This document shows positions 17,462 to 25,084 of a stretch of DNA of 42,080 nucleotides, one piece after another. Numbering within the stretch: the first letter of the stretch is position 1; each line of letters opens with the position of its first letter. This stretch comes from an uncultured Bacilli bacterium (lineage in GTDB: Bacteria; Bacillota_I; Bacilli_A; RF39; UBA660), in the NCBI GenBank assembly GCA_944371325.1, contig CALVXO010000002.1:1-42080 (forward strand), given 5' to 3'. A program made the translations under genes and the position numbers. The notes below the pieces were generated by a model. The model did not search any database, was not told where the DNA came from, and saw only the letters and a program-made list of their open reading frames with translations.

Positions 17462-18154
17462 TTATTCTGCATCTATTGGCTTAAAATTCATACGAACTTT
17501 AAATTCGCCACCTAAAATATTATCAGTACAATCAGGATCTTCGCCTTCAATCCATAAAACTATTGTATACTTGTCAATATCGTTAGGTTTAAAATTAGTA
17601 ACATCTTCACTCATAATTATTTCATCATCAATAAATGGAACTGTATTTGGTTCTACTTCTCCTTCACTTGATAATTTTGCATAAGTAAGATATTCTCCAT
17701 TCTTATAAATTCTAACTCTGATGGCAGCATCAACATTCTTGATAACATCATCGATAATAACTTCTCTAGTATATCCGGCAACTTCATCACCAGTGTTTTC
17801 AATATAAAAAGTATATACTAAATAACTATCGCCATTATGTGATCCACCTTCATAATCTTTGATTTCTTCCGGTAACCATATTTCCTTGATACTGTTAAAA
17901 GTTTCAGGTGCTTTAGCTAATAATTCTGTACGATATACTTTGTATTGAAAATCATCGTAAATAATTATGCCATTATCTAAATAAAGATTCTTATCGAGTG
18001 TTATACTAAAATTACCACTATTATAAACAATACCCATTACAAAATATAAAATAAGTAAAAGTAAAAGCAATAATATCACAACTAGTTTAAATTTTTTTTT
18101 GAGTTTTTTTTCTTTTTTTAACTTATCGGTAGTTTTAATAAGTTTACTTTCCAT
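17462..18154 (-). CDS. Membrane-anchored fibre-related protein, first gene of fibre operon 2 (230 aa)
   Basis: Clear paralogue of the 231-aa protein at 6596: Lys-rich cytoplasmic start, one membrane segment (about 22-45), then NSGNFSITLDKNLY, GGSHNG, NFKPNDIDKYTIVLWIEG, DPDC, ILGGEF and MNF in the same order. No SipW-class cleavage motif. The residues around the membrane segment are the best conserved part, which argues for a conserved partner there. Ribosome site AAAAGGGG lies about 15 nt before the ATG. Confidence 0.88.
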   Translation of the reverse strand: MESKLIKTTDKLKKEKKLKKKFKLVVILLLLLLLILYFVMGIVYNSGNFSITLDKNLYLDNGIIIYDDFQYKVYRTELLAKAPETFNSIKEIWLPEEIKDYEGGSHNGDSYLVYTFYIENTGDEVAGYTREVIIDDVIKNVDAAIRVRIYKNGEYLTYAKLSSEGEVEPNTVPFIDDEIIMSEDVTNFKPNDIDKYTIVLWIEGEDPDCTDNILGGEFKVRMNFKPIDAE

Positions 18155-18207
18155 CTTTTACCTACACCCCTTTTTGTATACTATGATATCCTTTACAATA
18201 CATTATA

Positions 18208-18258
18208 ATTATAACATAATGACTTTTTTTGTCAATATAATTTGTCGAGCATTGTCGA
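18208..18258 (-). promoter_or_regulatory. Promoter and direct-repeat operator of fibre operon 2
   Basis: Minus-strand TTGACA (18235-18230), 16-bp spacer, TATAAT (18213-18208), and TCGACA half sites at 18248-18243 and 18258-18253, again 10 bp apart and 7 bp from the -35. Geometry is identical to operon 1. Confidence 0.85.
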
Positions 18259-18317
18259 AAATTGTGTTTTTTTTGTGAAATTTTTTAGTAATTTGTTATA
18301 ATATAAGTGGTGATAAA

Positions 18318-18890
18318 ATGAAAATAATATTTGCTCTTTTTGTCAGTTTTTTATTTACAATTAATGTAAATGCTGAAAAATTAGAAGTTTCTTTAGAAAA
18401 GTGTGTTGATGGTGATACCGCTTGGTTTATTTATAATAATGAAAAAATTAAAGCGAGATTTTTGGCTATCGACACCCCAGAATCTACTAACAAAAAAGAA
18501 CCATTTGGTAAAGAAGCTAGTGATTTTACTTGTAATATGTTAAACAATGCTAATAAAATTGAAATTGAATATGACCCTAATAGTGATAAATTAGATAAAT
18601 ATGATAGACATTTAGTTTGGGTATTTGTTGATGATACATTACTACAAAATTTAATTATTAAAAATGGTTTAGGTAAAGTTGCATATTTGTATGATGACTA
18701 TAAATATACTAACACATTAGAAAATAGTGAATTGATTGCCAAAGCTAATAGAATTGGTATTTGGAATGAAACCAATGATTATCTTTATGTAATATTAGGA
18801 TTTATACTATTCATAATAATCTTAATAATTAGCATATTTAATAAAAAAGTAAGAAAAAAATTTTTAAATCGTATAATAAAAAAACTTTAG
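18318..18890 (+). CDS. Thermonuclease-family (SNase) nuclease with signal peptide and C-terminal membrane anchor (190 aa)
   Basis: Ca2+-dependent staphylococcal-nuclease-type phosphodiesterase acting outside the cell. Signal peptide 1-19 ending in NVNA. SNase motifs in order: CVDGDTAWF, ARFLAIDTPE (catalytic Arg, metal Asp and Glu) and DKYDRHLVWV (second Arg), then LIIKNGLGKVAYLY and RIGIW. All key residues appear present. A C-terminal hydrophobic segment (about 155-176) and basic tail indicate retention in the membrane. TATAAT at 18297-18302 and GGTGATAAA precede the ATG. It is divergent from fibre operon 2 and shares its upstream interval; it may recycle or trim extracellular DNA in a matrix, which is inference. 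Confidence 0.88.
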   Translation: MKIIFALFVSFLFTINVNAEKLEVSLEKCVDGDTAWFIYNNEKIKARFLAIDTPESTNKKEPFGKEASDFTCNMLNNANKIEIEYDPNSDKLDKYDRHLVWVFVDDTLLQNLIIKNGLGKVAYLYDDYKYTNTLENSELIAKANRIGIWNETNDYLYVILGFILFIIILIISIFNKKVRKKFLNRIIKKL

Positions 18891-18906
18891 ATTAATTTCT
18901 AAAGTT
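18883..18906. terminator. Bidirectional terminator between nuclease and SOS operon
   Basis: AACTTTAG / CTAAAGTT arms with an 8-nt loop, A-run on the left and T-rich right flank. It serves the convergent nuclease and microprotein genes and overlaps the microprotein stop. Confidence 0.8.
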
Positions 18907-19045
18907 ATTTTAAATTATAAGATATATATTCTTCATTTATATCTTTAGTTTCTTCTAATTTGGTACTAGGAGTACTTATAACAGTTATCCCCAACATAAT
19001 AATAATAAAGGCAATAATAGTTTTATTTTTTAACATTTCTTTCAT
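18905..19045 (-). CDS. 46-aa single-pass membrane microprotein in an SOS operon
   Basis: Coupled to the upstream 60-aa HTH gene by an ATGA overlap. Short basic start (MKEMLKNK), one membrane segment (about 9-24) and an acidic, probably external tail with LEETKDINEEY. Its promoter has a LexA-type palindrome in the spacer and is divergent from lexA. Known SOS cell-division inhibitors in Firmicutes are YneA in Bacillus and SosA in Staphylococcus. They are encoded divergently from lexA and have an N-in/C-out single membrane segment. No sequence homology is claimed; the position, regulation and topology suggest a functional analogue. Confidence 0.72.
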   Translation of the reverse strand: MKEMLKNKTIIAFIIIMLGITVISTPSTKLEETKDINEEYISYNLK

Positions 19046-19224
19046 AATTCAATCTCCATTCTTTTAATAAAATAAATTTTTTCAATCTTGTTTTCAAATA
19101 CCACTGGTTTATAATCTTTATATCTTTCTTTTATTTCTTGATTCAATTTCTTTATAATCAAGCAAACTTTTCTTCTACTATAACCGGTCAGTAATTGAAT
19201 ATCTTTAATTGTATAATATTCCAT
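19042..19224 (-). CDS. Small HTH DNA-binding protein (60 aa), SOS-regulated
   Basis: The ATG at 19224 follows AAAGGGTGCT; an alternative start 11 codons upstream has no ribosome site and would lie in the promoter region. The sequence begins MEYYTIKDIQLLTGYSRRKV, an excisionase/MerR-like helix-turn-helix (turn at TGYS), followed by a basic C-terminus. No dimerisation or effector domain fits in 60 residues. First gene of a two-gene operon led by a LexA-type operator and coupled to the 46-aa membrane protein. It could autoregulate the operon or act on a mobile element; neither is shown. Confidence 0.75.
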   Translation of the reverse strand: MEYYTIKDIQLLTGYSRRKVCLIIKKLNQEIKERYKDYKPVVFENKIEKIYFIKRMEIEL

Positions 19225-19247
19225 AGCACCCTTCCTTTCATGATTTA

Positions 19248-19276
19248 ATTCTATCACGAACAGATATTCGTGTCAA
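19248..19276 (-). promoter_or_regulatory. SOS promoter with LexA operator in the spacer
   Basis: Minus-strand TTGACA (19276-19271), 17-bp spacer, TAGAAT (19253-19248). The palindrome CACGAA-6 nt-TTCGTG (19255-19272) fills the spacer and matches the Gram-positive LexA box CGAAC-N4-GTTCG with one changed base. Binding there would block RNA polymerase directly. Confidence 0.85.
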
Positions 19277-19294
19277 TATAATTTTACTAAAAAA

Positions 19295-19334
19295 CGAAAA
19301 TTTGTTTGACAAATGTAAATTTATATGTTAAGAT
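19295..19334 (+). promoter_or_regulatory. lexA promoter with overlapping second LexA-like box
   Basis: TTGACA (19306-19311), 17 bp, TAAGAT (19329-19334). The imperfect box CGAAAATTTGTTTG (19295-19308) overlaps the -35, as expected for autoregulation. Confidence 0.75.
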
Positions 19335-19364
19335 GTTAATAGAAAGTTAAAAGGAGGTTTTAAT

Positions 19365-19982
19365 TTGGAAAAACTAACTAATCAACAAGAAAAAATGTTG
19401 GATAAAATTAAACAATACATTGTTAAACATGGTTATTCACCTACTGTAAGAGAATTATGTCAAGAAATGAATTTATCAAGTACTGCCACCGTTCAAGTTC
19501 ATTTAAATAATTTAGAAAAAAAAGGATATATTAAAAAGGAAGAAAGCAAAAACAGAACTATTGAAATTTTAGTTGATAATGAATATGAAATAAAAAATGA
19601 ATTAATTACTGAAGTACCATTACTAGGTAAAATTACTGCAGGCAACCCTATTGAAGCAATTGAAAGACCAGACGAATACTTTAGTTTACCATCATATTTA
19701 ATACCCAAAAACAAAGATGTATTTACATTATTAGTAAGTGGTGAAAGTATGATTAATGCTGGTATTTTAGATGGTGATATTGTTATTGTTGAAAGAAAAA
19801 ATACTGCTAATAATGGAGAAATAGTTGTAGCAATGACTGATGAAAACGAAGTTACATTAAAAACATTTTATAAAGAAAAAGATCATTTTAGATTACAACC
19901 TGAAAATGATACTATGGAACCATTTATTATGAATAATGTTACTATTTTAGGTAAAGCTATTGGATTATATAGAAAAATATAA
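19365..19982 (+). CDS. lexA: LexA SOS repressor (205 aa)
   Basis: Represses DNA-damage genes and is inactivated by RecA-stimulated self-cleavage. TTG start with a strong AAAAGGAGG site. N-terminal winged HTH (about 1-65) with YSPTVRELCQEMNLSSTATV. Cleavage bond Ala92-Gly93 in KITAGNP, catalytic Ser128 in SGESMINAGI and Lys166 in VTLKTF are all present. Usual family length. Two LexA-type boxes lie between this gene and the divergent HTH/microprotein operon, which supports autoregulation. Confidence 0.97.
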   Translation: MEKLTNQQEKMLDKIKQYIVKHGYSPTVRELCQEMNLSSTATVQVHLNNLEKKGYIKKEESKNRTIEILVDNEYEIKNELITEVPLLGKITAGNPIEAIERPDEYFSLPSYLIPKNKDVFTLLVSGESMINAGILDGDIVIVERKNTANNGEIVVAMTDENEVTLKTFYKEKDHFRLQPENDTMEPFIMNNVTILGKAIGLYRKI

Positions 19983-20013
19983 AATTATTATTGACTAATT
20001 AATATTTTTAAAT

Positions 20014-20040
20014 TTATTACATATAATAGATATGTAATAA
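20014..20040. repeat. Perfect 10-bp inverted repeat downstream of lexA
   Basis: TTATTACATA / TATGTAATAA with a 7-nt loop. No T-run follows on either strand, so a protein-binding site or RNA hairpin is more likely than a terminator. It lies 23 bases upstream of the small-RNA promoter. Confidence 0.75.
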
Positions 20041-20062
20041 TACAAGGTTATATGTCATTAAC

Positions 20063-20091
20063 TTGACTTTTATTAAAAACTATAGTATTAT
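20063..20091 (+). promoter_or_regulatory. Promoter of the small RNA
   Basis: TTGACT (20063-20068), 17 bp, TATTAT (20086-20091). It places the transcript start near 20098. Confidence 0.7.
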
Positions 20092-20097
20092 TATATT

Positions 20098-20207
20098 ACC
20101 GGAGAGAAATTCTCGTCAGGTCGATAGTTAGGATACGATTTATTAATTAAGCGTACTGTATTGTACGTCGCCCTAACTGGGAAAAAGTCACATTAGTGAC
20201 TTTTTTT
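20098..20207 (+). ncRNA. Unassigned structured small RNA, about 110 nt
   Basis: No start codon with a ribosome site, but its own promoter and a strong intrinsic terminator (AAAAAGTCAC-att-AGTGACTTTTT). Predicted pairings are GAGAG/UUCUC close to the 5' end, and AGUUAGG (20126-20132) with CCUAACU (20172-20178). This encloses a loop with further short GUAC/GUAC or UACG/CGUA options. The markedly higher G+C of 20098-20180 compared with its surroundings is typical of structured RNA in AT-rich genomes. It does not show the SRP GGAA/AGCAGC signature, and no plus-strand gene follows, so a trans-acting RNA is more likely than a riboswitch. Confidence 0.65.
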
Positions 20208-20212
20208 CTTTA

Positions 20213-20941
20213 TTATGGAAGAACTATTTTAAAATCAACAATTTTTGATAATGATTCATGAATTTCATTTTCATTTTCTATAGCAATTCTTCTAATTGTT
20301 CCAGCCAACAAATCCGCAGCTTGAACAACATAACTTTTTCCAGAATCTTGATAAGTCACTTTTACTTCCAAATCTGAAAAAACAATAGGATTTATTCTAT
20401 TAGAGTAATTATAATTACATATTCCATATTTTAATTCTTCAACTAATCCATCGTGCAAATTGTAATATCCATTACTTTTTGTACTTTGTTGATCGATATT
20501 AACAATTAAACGTATTGGTTTAGTTGGGTCAATACTGCTACATTTTATTAAATTTTTAATTATTTCTTTTATCATTCTTCTAATTGAATAATCTAGAAAT
20601 CTACCTTTTGCTGCTTTACTTTCCTTAATATGTTCATACACATAATCATTTTTTATTACTAAAGCAACTACATAATATTTTTTTATATAGTTCATTACTC
20701 TTCTTTTATCAGATTTTTTTATATTAGTATTTTTAATTTCAGGGCAATTATTTTGACATAGATCTCTAGAATTGCAATAATTGCATTTTATATCATTAAT
20801 AATACTTCTATATTGAGTAATAAATTTATCTTTTTCCTTTTTTGATAAAAAAACTAAACCTCCATAAACACTTATATGTTCTTTCGAAGTCAGTTTTCCG
20901 GAATCATCTAAATTAATATATATTTCTTGCATTTTATTCAT
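20213..20941 (-). CDS. DUF3800 domain protein (242 aa)
   Basis: RNase H-like fold family of unknown reaction. N-terminal YINLDDSGKL gives the family's acidic start (Asp12, Asp13), followed by HISVYGGLVF. The C-terminal QAADLLAGTIRR is the family's typical second acidic motif. A Cys cluster (CNYCNSRDLCQNNC, about 53-66) inserted after the first strands could bind zinc. Ribosome site GGGGGGAG before the ATG and extended -10 TGGTATAAT upstream. DUF3800 genes are often found in mobile or defence islands, but no other such gene is adjacent here. Confidence 0.85.
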   Translation of the reverse strand: MNKMQEIYINLDDSGKLTSKEHISVYGGLVFLSKKEKDKFITQYRSIINDIKCNYCNSRDLCQNNCPEIKNTNIKKSDKRRVMNYIKKYYVVALVIKNDYVYEHIKESKAAKGRFLDYSIRRMIKEIIKNLIKCSSIDPTKPIRLIVNIDQQSTKSNGYYNLHDGLVEELKYGICNYNYSNRINPIVFSDLEVKVTYQDSGKSYVVQAADLLAGTIRRIAIENENEIHESLSKIVDFKIVLP

Positions 20942-21012
20942 CTAAACTCCCCCCTTTAATTGTTTAATATTATTATACCATTTTATAAGTCAATTAAGTT
21001 ATAAAACAAATT

Positions 21013-21040
21013 AAAATCAGGATTTTTATTCCTGATTTTT
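21013..21040 (-). terminator. ftsK terminator
   Basis: AAATCAGGA / TCCTGATTT hairpin with T-rich end on the minus strand, overlapping the ftsK stop codon. Confidence 0.85.
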
Positions 21041-23236
21041 TTCTAATTTAACTAATACTTCTCTAGGTTTAGATCCATTAGAAGGACCGATTATGCCTCT
21101 TTCTTCTAACAAATCAATTGCTCTGGCTGCTCTATTATATCCTAATCTAAATCTTCTTTGTAATAATGAAGCACTTGCTTTACCTTGTGTTACAACAAAT
21201 TCAACTATTTCATTATATAAAGGTTCTTCCATAGCATCGTCAGTCATTGTAGTAGCACCTTTAACATCTTCTTGAGCAACTGTTAAAGATTCATCATATC
21301 TTGCTTTTTGTTGTGAAATTGTATAATCTGCTACTGCTTTAATTTCTTCATCAGATATAAATGTTCCTTGTACTCTTATTGGAACATTTTCTCCCTGAGG
21401 TAAAAATAACATATCACCTTTACCCAACAATTTTTCGGCACCTGTCATATCTAAAATTGTTCTTGAATCAATACTTGAAGATACAGCAAATGAAATACGA
21501 GAAGGTATATTAGCTTTTACAACACCTGTAATTACATCAGTTGATGGTCTTTGAGTTGCTACAATCAAATGAATTCCAGCTGCTCTTGCCATTTGTGTAA
21601 TTCTCATAATAGATTCTTCTACTTCTTTAGCAGCAACTAACATTAAATCTGCTAATTCGTCGATTATTACTACAATATAAGGTAATTTTTTTATTTGACC
21701 ATATTCATCTTTTGTTTTATTTTTTTTCTCTAAATAAGCATTGTAACCAGCAATATTTTTGGTACCTGATTGTTCAAACAAATCATATCGATGTTCCATT
21801 TCAGTAACTATTTTTTTAAGTACTATATTAGCTTTTTTAGGATCAGTTACAACTGGAGTTAATAAATGTGGTACACCATTATACATTGATAACTCAACTT
21901 TTTTAGGATCTACTAATACCAATTTTACTTCATCTGGTTTAGTTCTCATTAATATAGATATCAGCATACTATTAATACATACAGATTTACCAGAACCAGT
22001 AGAACCTGCTACCAATAAATGTGGTGTTTTATTTATTTCACAATAAATAGGTTTACCCATTATATCTTTACCTAATGTAACTAACAATTTTGAATCTTCC
22101 ATTCCTTTAGGAACACTTTCTAATATTTCTCTTACACTAACCATTGTTATTGATTTGTTAGGTATTTCGACACCAACAGTTTTTTTACCAGGAATAGGTG
22201 CTTGAATATGAACACTTTTAGCGGCTAAAGCCAAAGCAATTTCTTTATCCAAACTTACAATTCTACTTAATTTTGTTCCAGCTTTTATATCTAATTCATA
22301 TTGTGTTACAGCAGGACCTATATTAATAGCAACAACTTTCGCTTCAATGCCAAAGTCATGAAATACAGTTTGTAATATATCAACTGTATCTTTAATTGCT
22401 TCTTGATTTTCTTTATTGTTTTTCTTAGCCGGCTTTGAAAGTAAACTAATAGGTGGATATTTATAATTAGTATTAGTTTCACCTACTTCTTTTATTTCAT
22501 CTAATTCTATTGTTTCAATATCATCTTTTTTAGGTTCTTCGTTTTGAATTATTTGATCCATACTAGAAATAACAATTTTATCATCTTTTTCATATTCATC
22601 TTCAACTTTTTTAATATGTTCCTTATCTTTTGTTTTATGAGCTAAATTAACAGTTCCTTGAACTGTCTTCTTAACACCTGCTTCTAAAGATTTAATAATG
22701 TCATAAATAGTAATACCAGTAAACATAATAAATCCACATATTATTAAAGCAACACTTACAACATTAGCGCCTTGTAATGATACTAATTTTACCATAGATA
22801 CACTTAGTACTGCTCCAATCATTCCCCCGCCTTGAATATCCATAGTACCATCAATAAAATAATTTAAATTATTAAATGTTTCCTCGATAACTGGACCATA
22901 GTTTATAGTGTCATCAACTGATAGTTGTTTAATATAACCTAAATGAAATATACATAATATACCTAATACTATTATATATAATCCAATTAATTTACTAGTT
23001 AATAAATCAGGCTTTTTCCTTTTTACTATCATAAAACCGCCAATAATTCCTACAATTATTAATAGTATTGTCCAAAGGACACCAACTAAGAAACCTGCAA
23101 ATCCTACTATTATGTTTGATAATAATCCAAATCTACAACAACCTATTATTGCAGCTAAAATAAGTAATATACCATATATTTCAACTCTTGCATTATTATC
23201 TTTCTTTACTTCTTTCCTTACTTTTTTCTTAGTCAT
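21026..23236 (-). CDS. ftsK: DNA translocase FtsK/SpoIIIE (736 aa)
   Basis: Hexameric ATP-driven DNA pump at the division septum. Four to five N-terminal membrane segments (about 20-185), a charged linker, then the beta and alpha motor domains: KLSRIVSLDKEIALAL, Walker A AGSTGSGKSVCINSML (about 410), Walker B IVVIIDELADLM, and MARAAGIHLIVATQRPS. The C-terminal gamma winged helix (RRFRLGYNRAARAIDLLEE) reads the polar DNA sequences. Length and order are typical. An extended -10 (TGATATAAT) precedes the AAGGTG ribosome site. Confidence 0.97.
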   Translation of the reverse strand: MTKKKVRKEVKKDNNARVEIYGILLILAAIIGCCRFGLLSNIIVGFAGFLVGVLWTILLIIVGIIGGFMIVKRKKPDLLTSKLIGLYIIVLGILCIFHLGYIKQLSVDDTINYGPVIEETFNNLNYFIDGTMDIQGGGMIGAVLSVSMVKLVSLQGANVVSVALIICGFIMFTGITIYDIIKSLEAGVKKTVQGTVNLAHKTKDKEHIKKVEDEYEKDDKIVISSMDQIIQNEEPKKDDIETIELDEIKEVGETNTNYKYPPISLLSKPAKKNNKENQEAIKDTVDILQTVFHDFGIEAKVVAINIGPAVTQYELDIKAGTKLSRIVSLDKEIALALAAKSVHIQAPIPGKKTVGVEIPNKSITMVSVREILESVPKGMEDSKLLVTLGKDIMGKPIYCEINKTPHLLVAGSTGSGKSVCINSMLISILMRTKPDEVKLVLVDPKKVELSMYNGVPHLLTPVVTDPKKANIVLKKIVTEMEHRYDLFEQSGTKNIAGYNAYLEKKNKTKDEYGQIKKLPYIVVIIDELADLMLVAAKEVEESIMRITQMARAAGIHLIVATQRPSTDVITGVVKANIPSRISFAVSSSIDSRTILDMTGAEKLLGKGDMLFLPQGENVPIRVQGTFISDEEIKAVADYTISQQKARYDESLTVAQEDVKGATTMTDDAMEEPLYNEIVEFVVTQGKASASLLQRRFRLGYNRAARAIDLLEERGIIGPSNGSKPREVLVKLEKNQE

Positions 23237-23280
23237 TTCAAATCACCTTCTACAATAAAATTATATCATATTTTATAATA

Positions 23281-23304
23281 AAAAGAGTATTTTTTAATAC
23301 TCTC
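23281..23304 (-). terminator. Terminator of the 564-aa gene
   Basis: AGAGTATT / AATACTCT hairpin with U-run on the minus strand, just after the stop. Confidence 0.85.
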
Positions 23305-23305
23305 T

Positions 23306-25000
23306 TTAATGTTTTTTTTGATTTTCACTATCATCATATGAATAGTTTACTTTATTTTCATCAATAGATTGTGCGAAATATTCAGTTATTAATTTATAAT
23401 ATAACTCTCTATCATCTTTAACTACTTCTTCACCTACACATTTTTCAATATAGGCTTTTGGAAGTGCCATAAATTTATTATATTCTTTAATATATTGAAG
23501 TCCTAGTACACCACCAGCATATAATAATAAACGATTGTCACCAGTCATTTTACCAATAAATTGTGCTGAATCAAAATAGTTTCTAAAAGGAACATAACGT
23601 TTTTTAAACATTTCTTTTGATATAACATCTTCAACGACTGCTGAATTACATCTATAAGCTATTCTTACATTTTCTCCATCATCTTCAACTAACTTAACAA
23701 TATTATTTGATGAAGTAAATTTATCTGTTCTAACAAAAAGTTTACAATCATTTGTAGATTCTTCTTCATCTTTAGTTAAATCACTTGGTTGTTCAGTTTT
23801 AATTGTTGGAATTGTTTCTTGAACAGTTGGTTCCATTTCATTAGATGTTGGCATTTCTTTTTGTTGTTCATTTAGTATAGTAGAAATAACTTGAATATCA
23901 TGATCATAATCACTAAAAGTTATTTTCAATAATTCTTCTATTTTTTCAGGATTATCATCACATATTTTAATAACATAATTAAATATTTTTAATGCTTGGC
24001 TTATCTTCTTATTATCTTTCACTAAATCTAATTCCATAAAATAATCTTGAAATTTTATACCTAAAGTTTCTTTTAATAAATCAATATAATTTTGTTTAAT
24101 TGCATATTCTACTTCTCTTACTAATTCACTATATTTCTTATCAAAATTAGAAACATTTAAATTTTTTTCTAATTTTTTTACTTTTCCAATATATATAACT
24201 TTAGTTTTTAAAGTTGGAATTTTAGAAACACGATTAAACAAATATGATATTTTATTTAATTTTTCTTTAGTTTGATTTAACAAATGAATTATATTTTTTT
24301 CAAAATTATAATATAACTCATAATTATTTTCGCCATTTAAATTATCAACAGTAGATTCAATTGCTATTTTTAATAATTCATTTACCTGATTTTTTATATA
24401 ACAATAGCAAGGATCAGTTTTATATTTTAAAACTATAGCATTTAAATTAGAATTAATGATAAATAATCTTTCTTCTTTACTATTTTTTATTGATGTTTTT
24501 ATTTGATTTTGCATTTTAAAAAACAAATCATGAACTTCTAAAACACTTTCTACTGTTAAAATTTTATTTAAATATTGCTGTATGATTATTTTAACATTAG
24601 GCGTATTTTGAATATTCATATTTAAACTTAAATATTCAAAATATTCAACATTATTTTTTACTAATGTTTTCTTCATATTATTTAATAATTCAACAAATTC
24701 TTTTTCATTGCTAATAGTATCTAATTGATTTAAAGAATTTACAATTATAGTATTTTCATTAATAAAATATTTATTAATAATTAAATCCTTATGATTGTTT
24801 AAATTATTTAATGTATTTTCTAATTTAATTTTTAATTTCTCTTTTTTAGCATTAAATTCTAATAACGAATAAGCTCTATTTATCTTTTCTTCTTGTCCTA
24901 AATTATGCTCCTTCATCATTTCATCATATTTTAGTTTTAATTGCTCTAATGTAAAATTATTTGGTAATCCAAATAACTCTAAAGCTTCATTATATTTCAT
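23306..25000 (-). CDS. Unrecognised 564-aa protein with J-like N-terminus
   Basis: The ATG at 25000 follows GGGGGG; an upstream in-frame start would lie inside the promoter. The N-terminus (YNEALELFGLPNNFTLEQLK, then KINRAYSLLE) resembles the helix pattern of a J domain, but the HPD motif is not present (EHN instead), so DnaK stimulation is doubtful. Residues about 60-390 are Lys/Asn/Leu-rich and helical, about 400-440 form an acidic Pro/Thr linker, and the C-terminal 120 residues hold RTDKFTSSNNIVKLVEDDG and LLLYAGGVLGLQYIKEY. No signal peptide or membrane segment. Single gene with its own promoter and terminator. Confidence 0.85.
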   Translation of the reverse strand: MKYNEALELFGLPNNFTLEQLKLKYDEMMKEHNLGQEEKINRAYSLLEFNAKKEKLKIKLENTLNNLNNHKDLIINKYFINENTIIVNSLNQLDTISNEKEFVELLNNMKKTLVKNNVEYFEYLSLNMNIQNTPNVKIIIQQYLNKILTVESVLEVHDLFFKMQNQIKTSIKNSKEERLFIINSNLNAIVLKYKTDPCYCYIKNQVNELLKIAIESTVDNLNGENNYELYYNFEKNIIHLLNQTKEKLNKISYLFNRVSKIPTLKTKVIYIGKVKKLEKNLNVSNFDKKYSELVREVEYAIKQNYIDLLKETLGIKFQDYFMELDLVKDNKKISQALKIFNYVIKICDDNPEKIEELLKITFSDYDHDIQVISTILNEQQKEMPTSNEMEPTVQETIPTIKTEQPSDLTKDEEESTNDCKLFVRTDKFTSSNNIVKLVEDDGENVRIAYRCNSAVVEDVISKEMFKKRYVPFRNYFDSAQFIGKMTGDNRLLLYAGGVLGLQYIKEYNKFMALPKAYIEKCVGEEVVKDDRELYYKLITEYFAQSIDENKVNYSYDDSENQKKH

Positions 25001-25025
25001 AAAAACCCCCCTCAATCGGCTATAT

Positions 25026-25054
25026 ATACTAGCATTAAAAACGAATTTTGTCAA
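25026..25054 (-). promoter_or_regulatory. Promoter of the 564-aa gene
   Basis: TTGACA (25054-25049), 17 bp, TAGTAT (25031-25026), on the minus strand. Confidence 0.8.
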
Positions 25055-25060
25055 ATTGAA

Positions 25061-25082
25061 AAGAATTCACATAGGAATTCTT
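25061..25082 (-). terminator. Terminator of the murD-PEBP operon
   Basis: AAGAATTC / GAATTCTT hairpin with a 6-nt loop and T-rich end, 3 bases after the PEBP gene end. Confidence 0.8.
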
Positions 25083-25084
25083 CG

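Noticed and set aside
20098..20207. SRP 4.5S RNA, 6S RNA or a riboswitch
   Set aside because: No GGAA/AGCAGC SRP signature, too short and differently shaped for 6S, and no plus-strand gene downstream to control.
1074..25000. Homology between the 536-aa and 564-aa Lys/Asn-rich proteins
   Set aside because: Similarity is only in composition; no shared motif order was found.
25061..25082. The hairpin GAATTC palindromes as a protein operator
   Set aside because: It directly follows a gene end and has a T-rich flank, so a terminator explains it.
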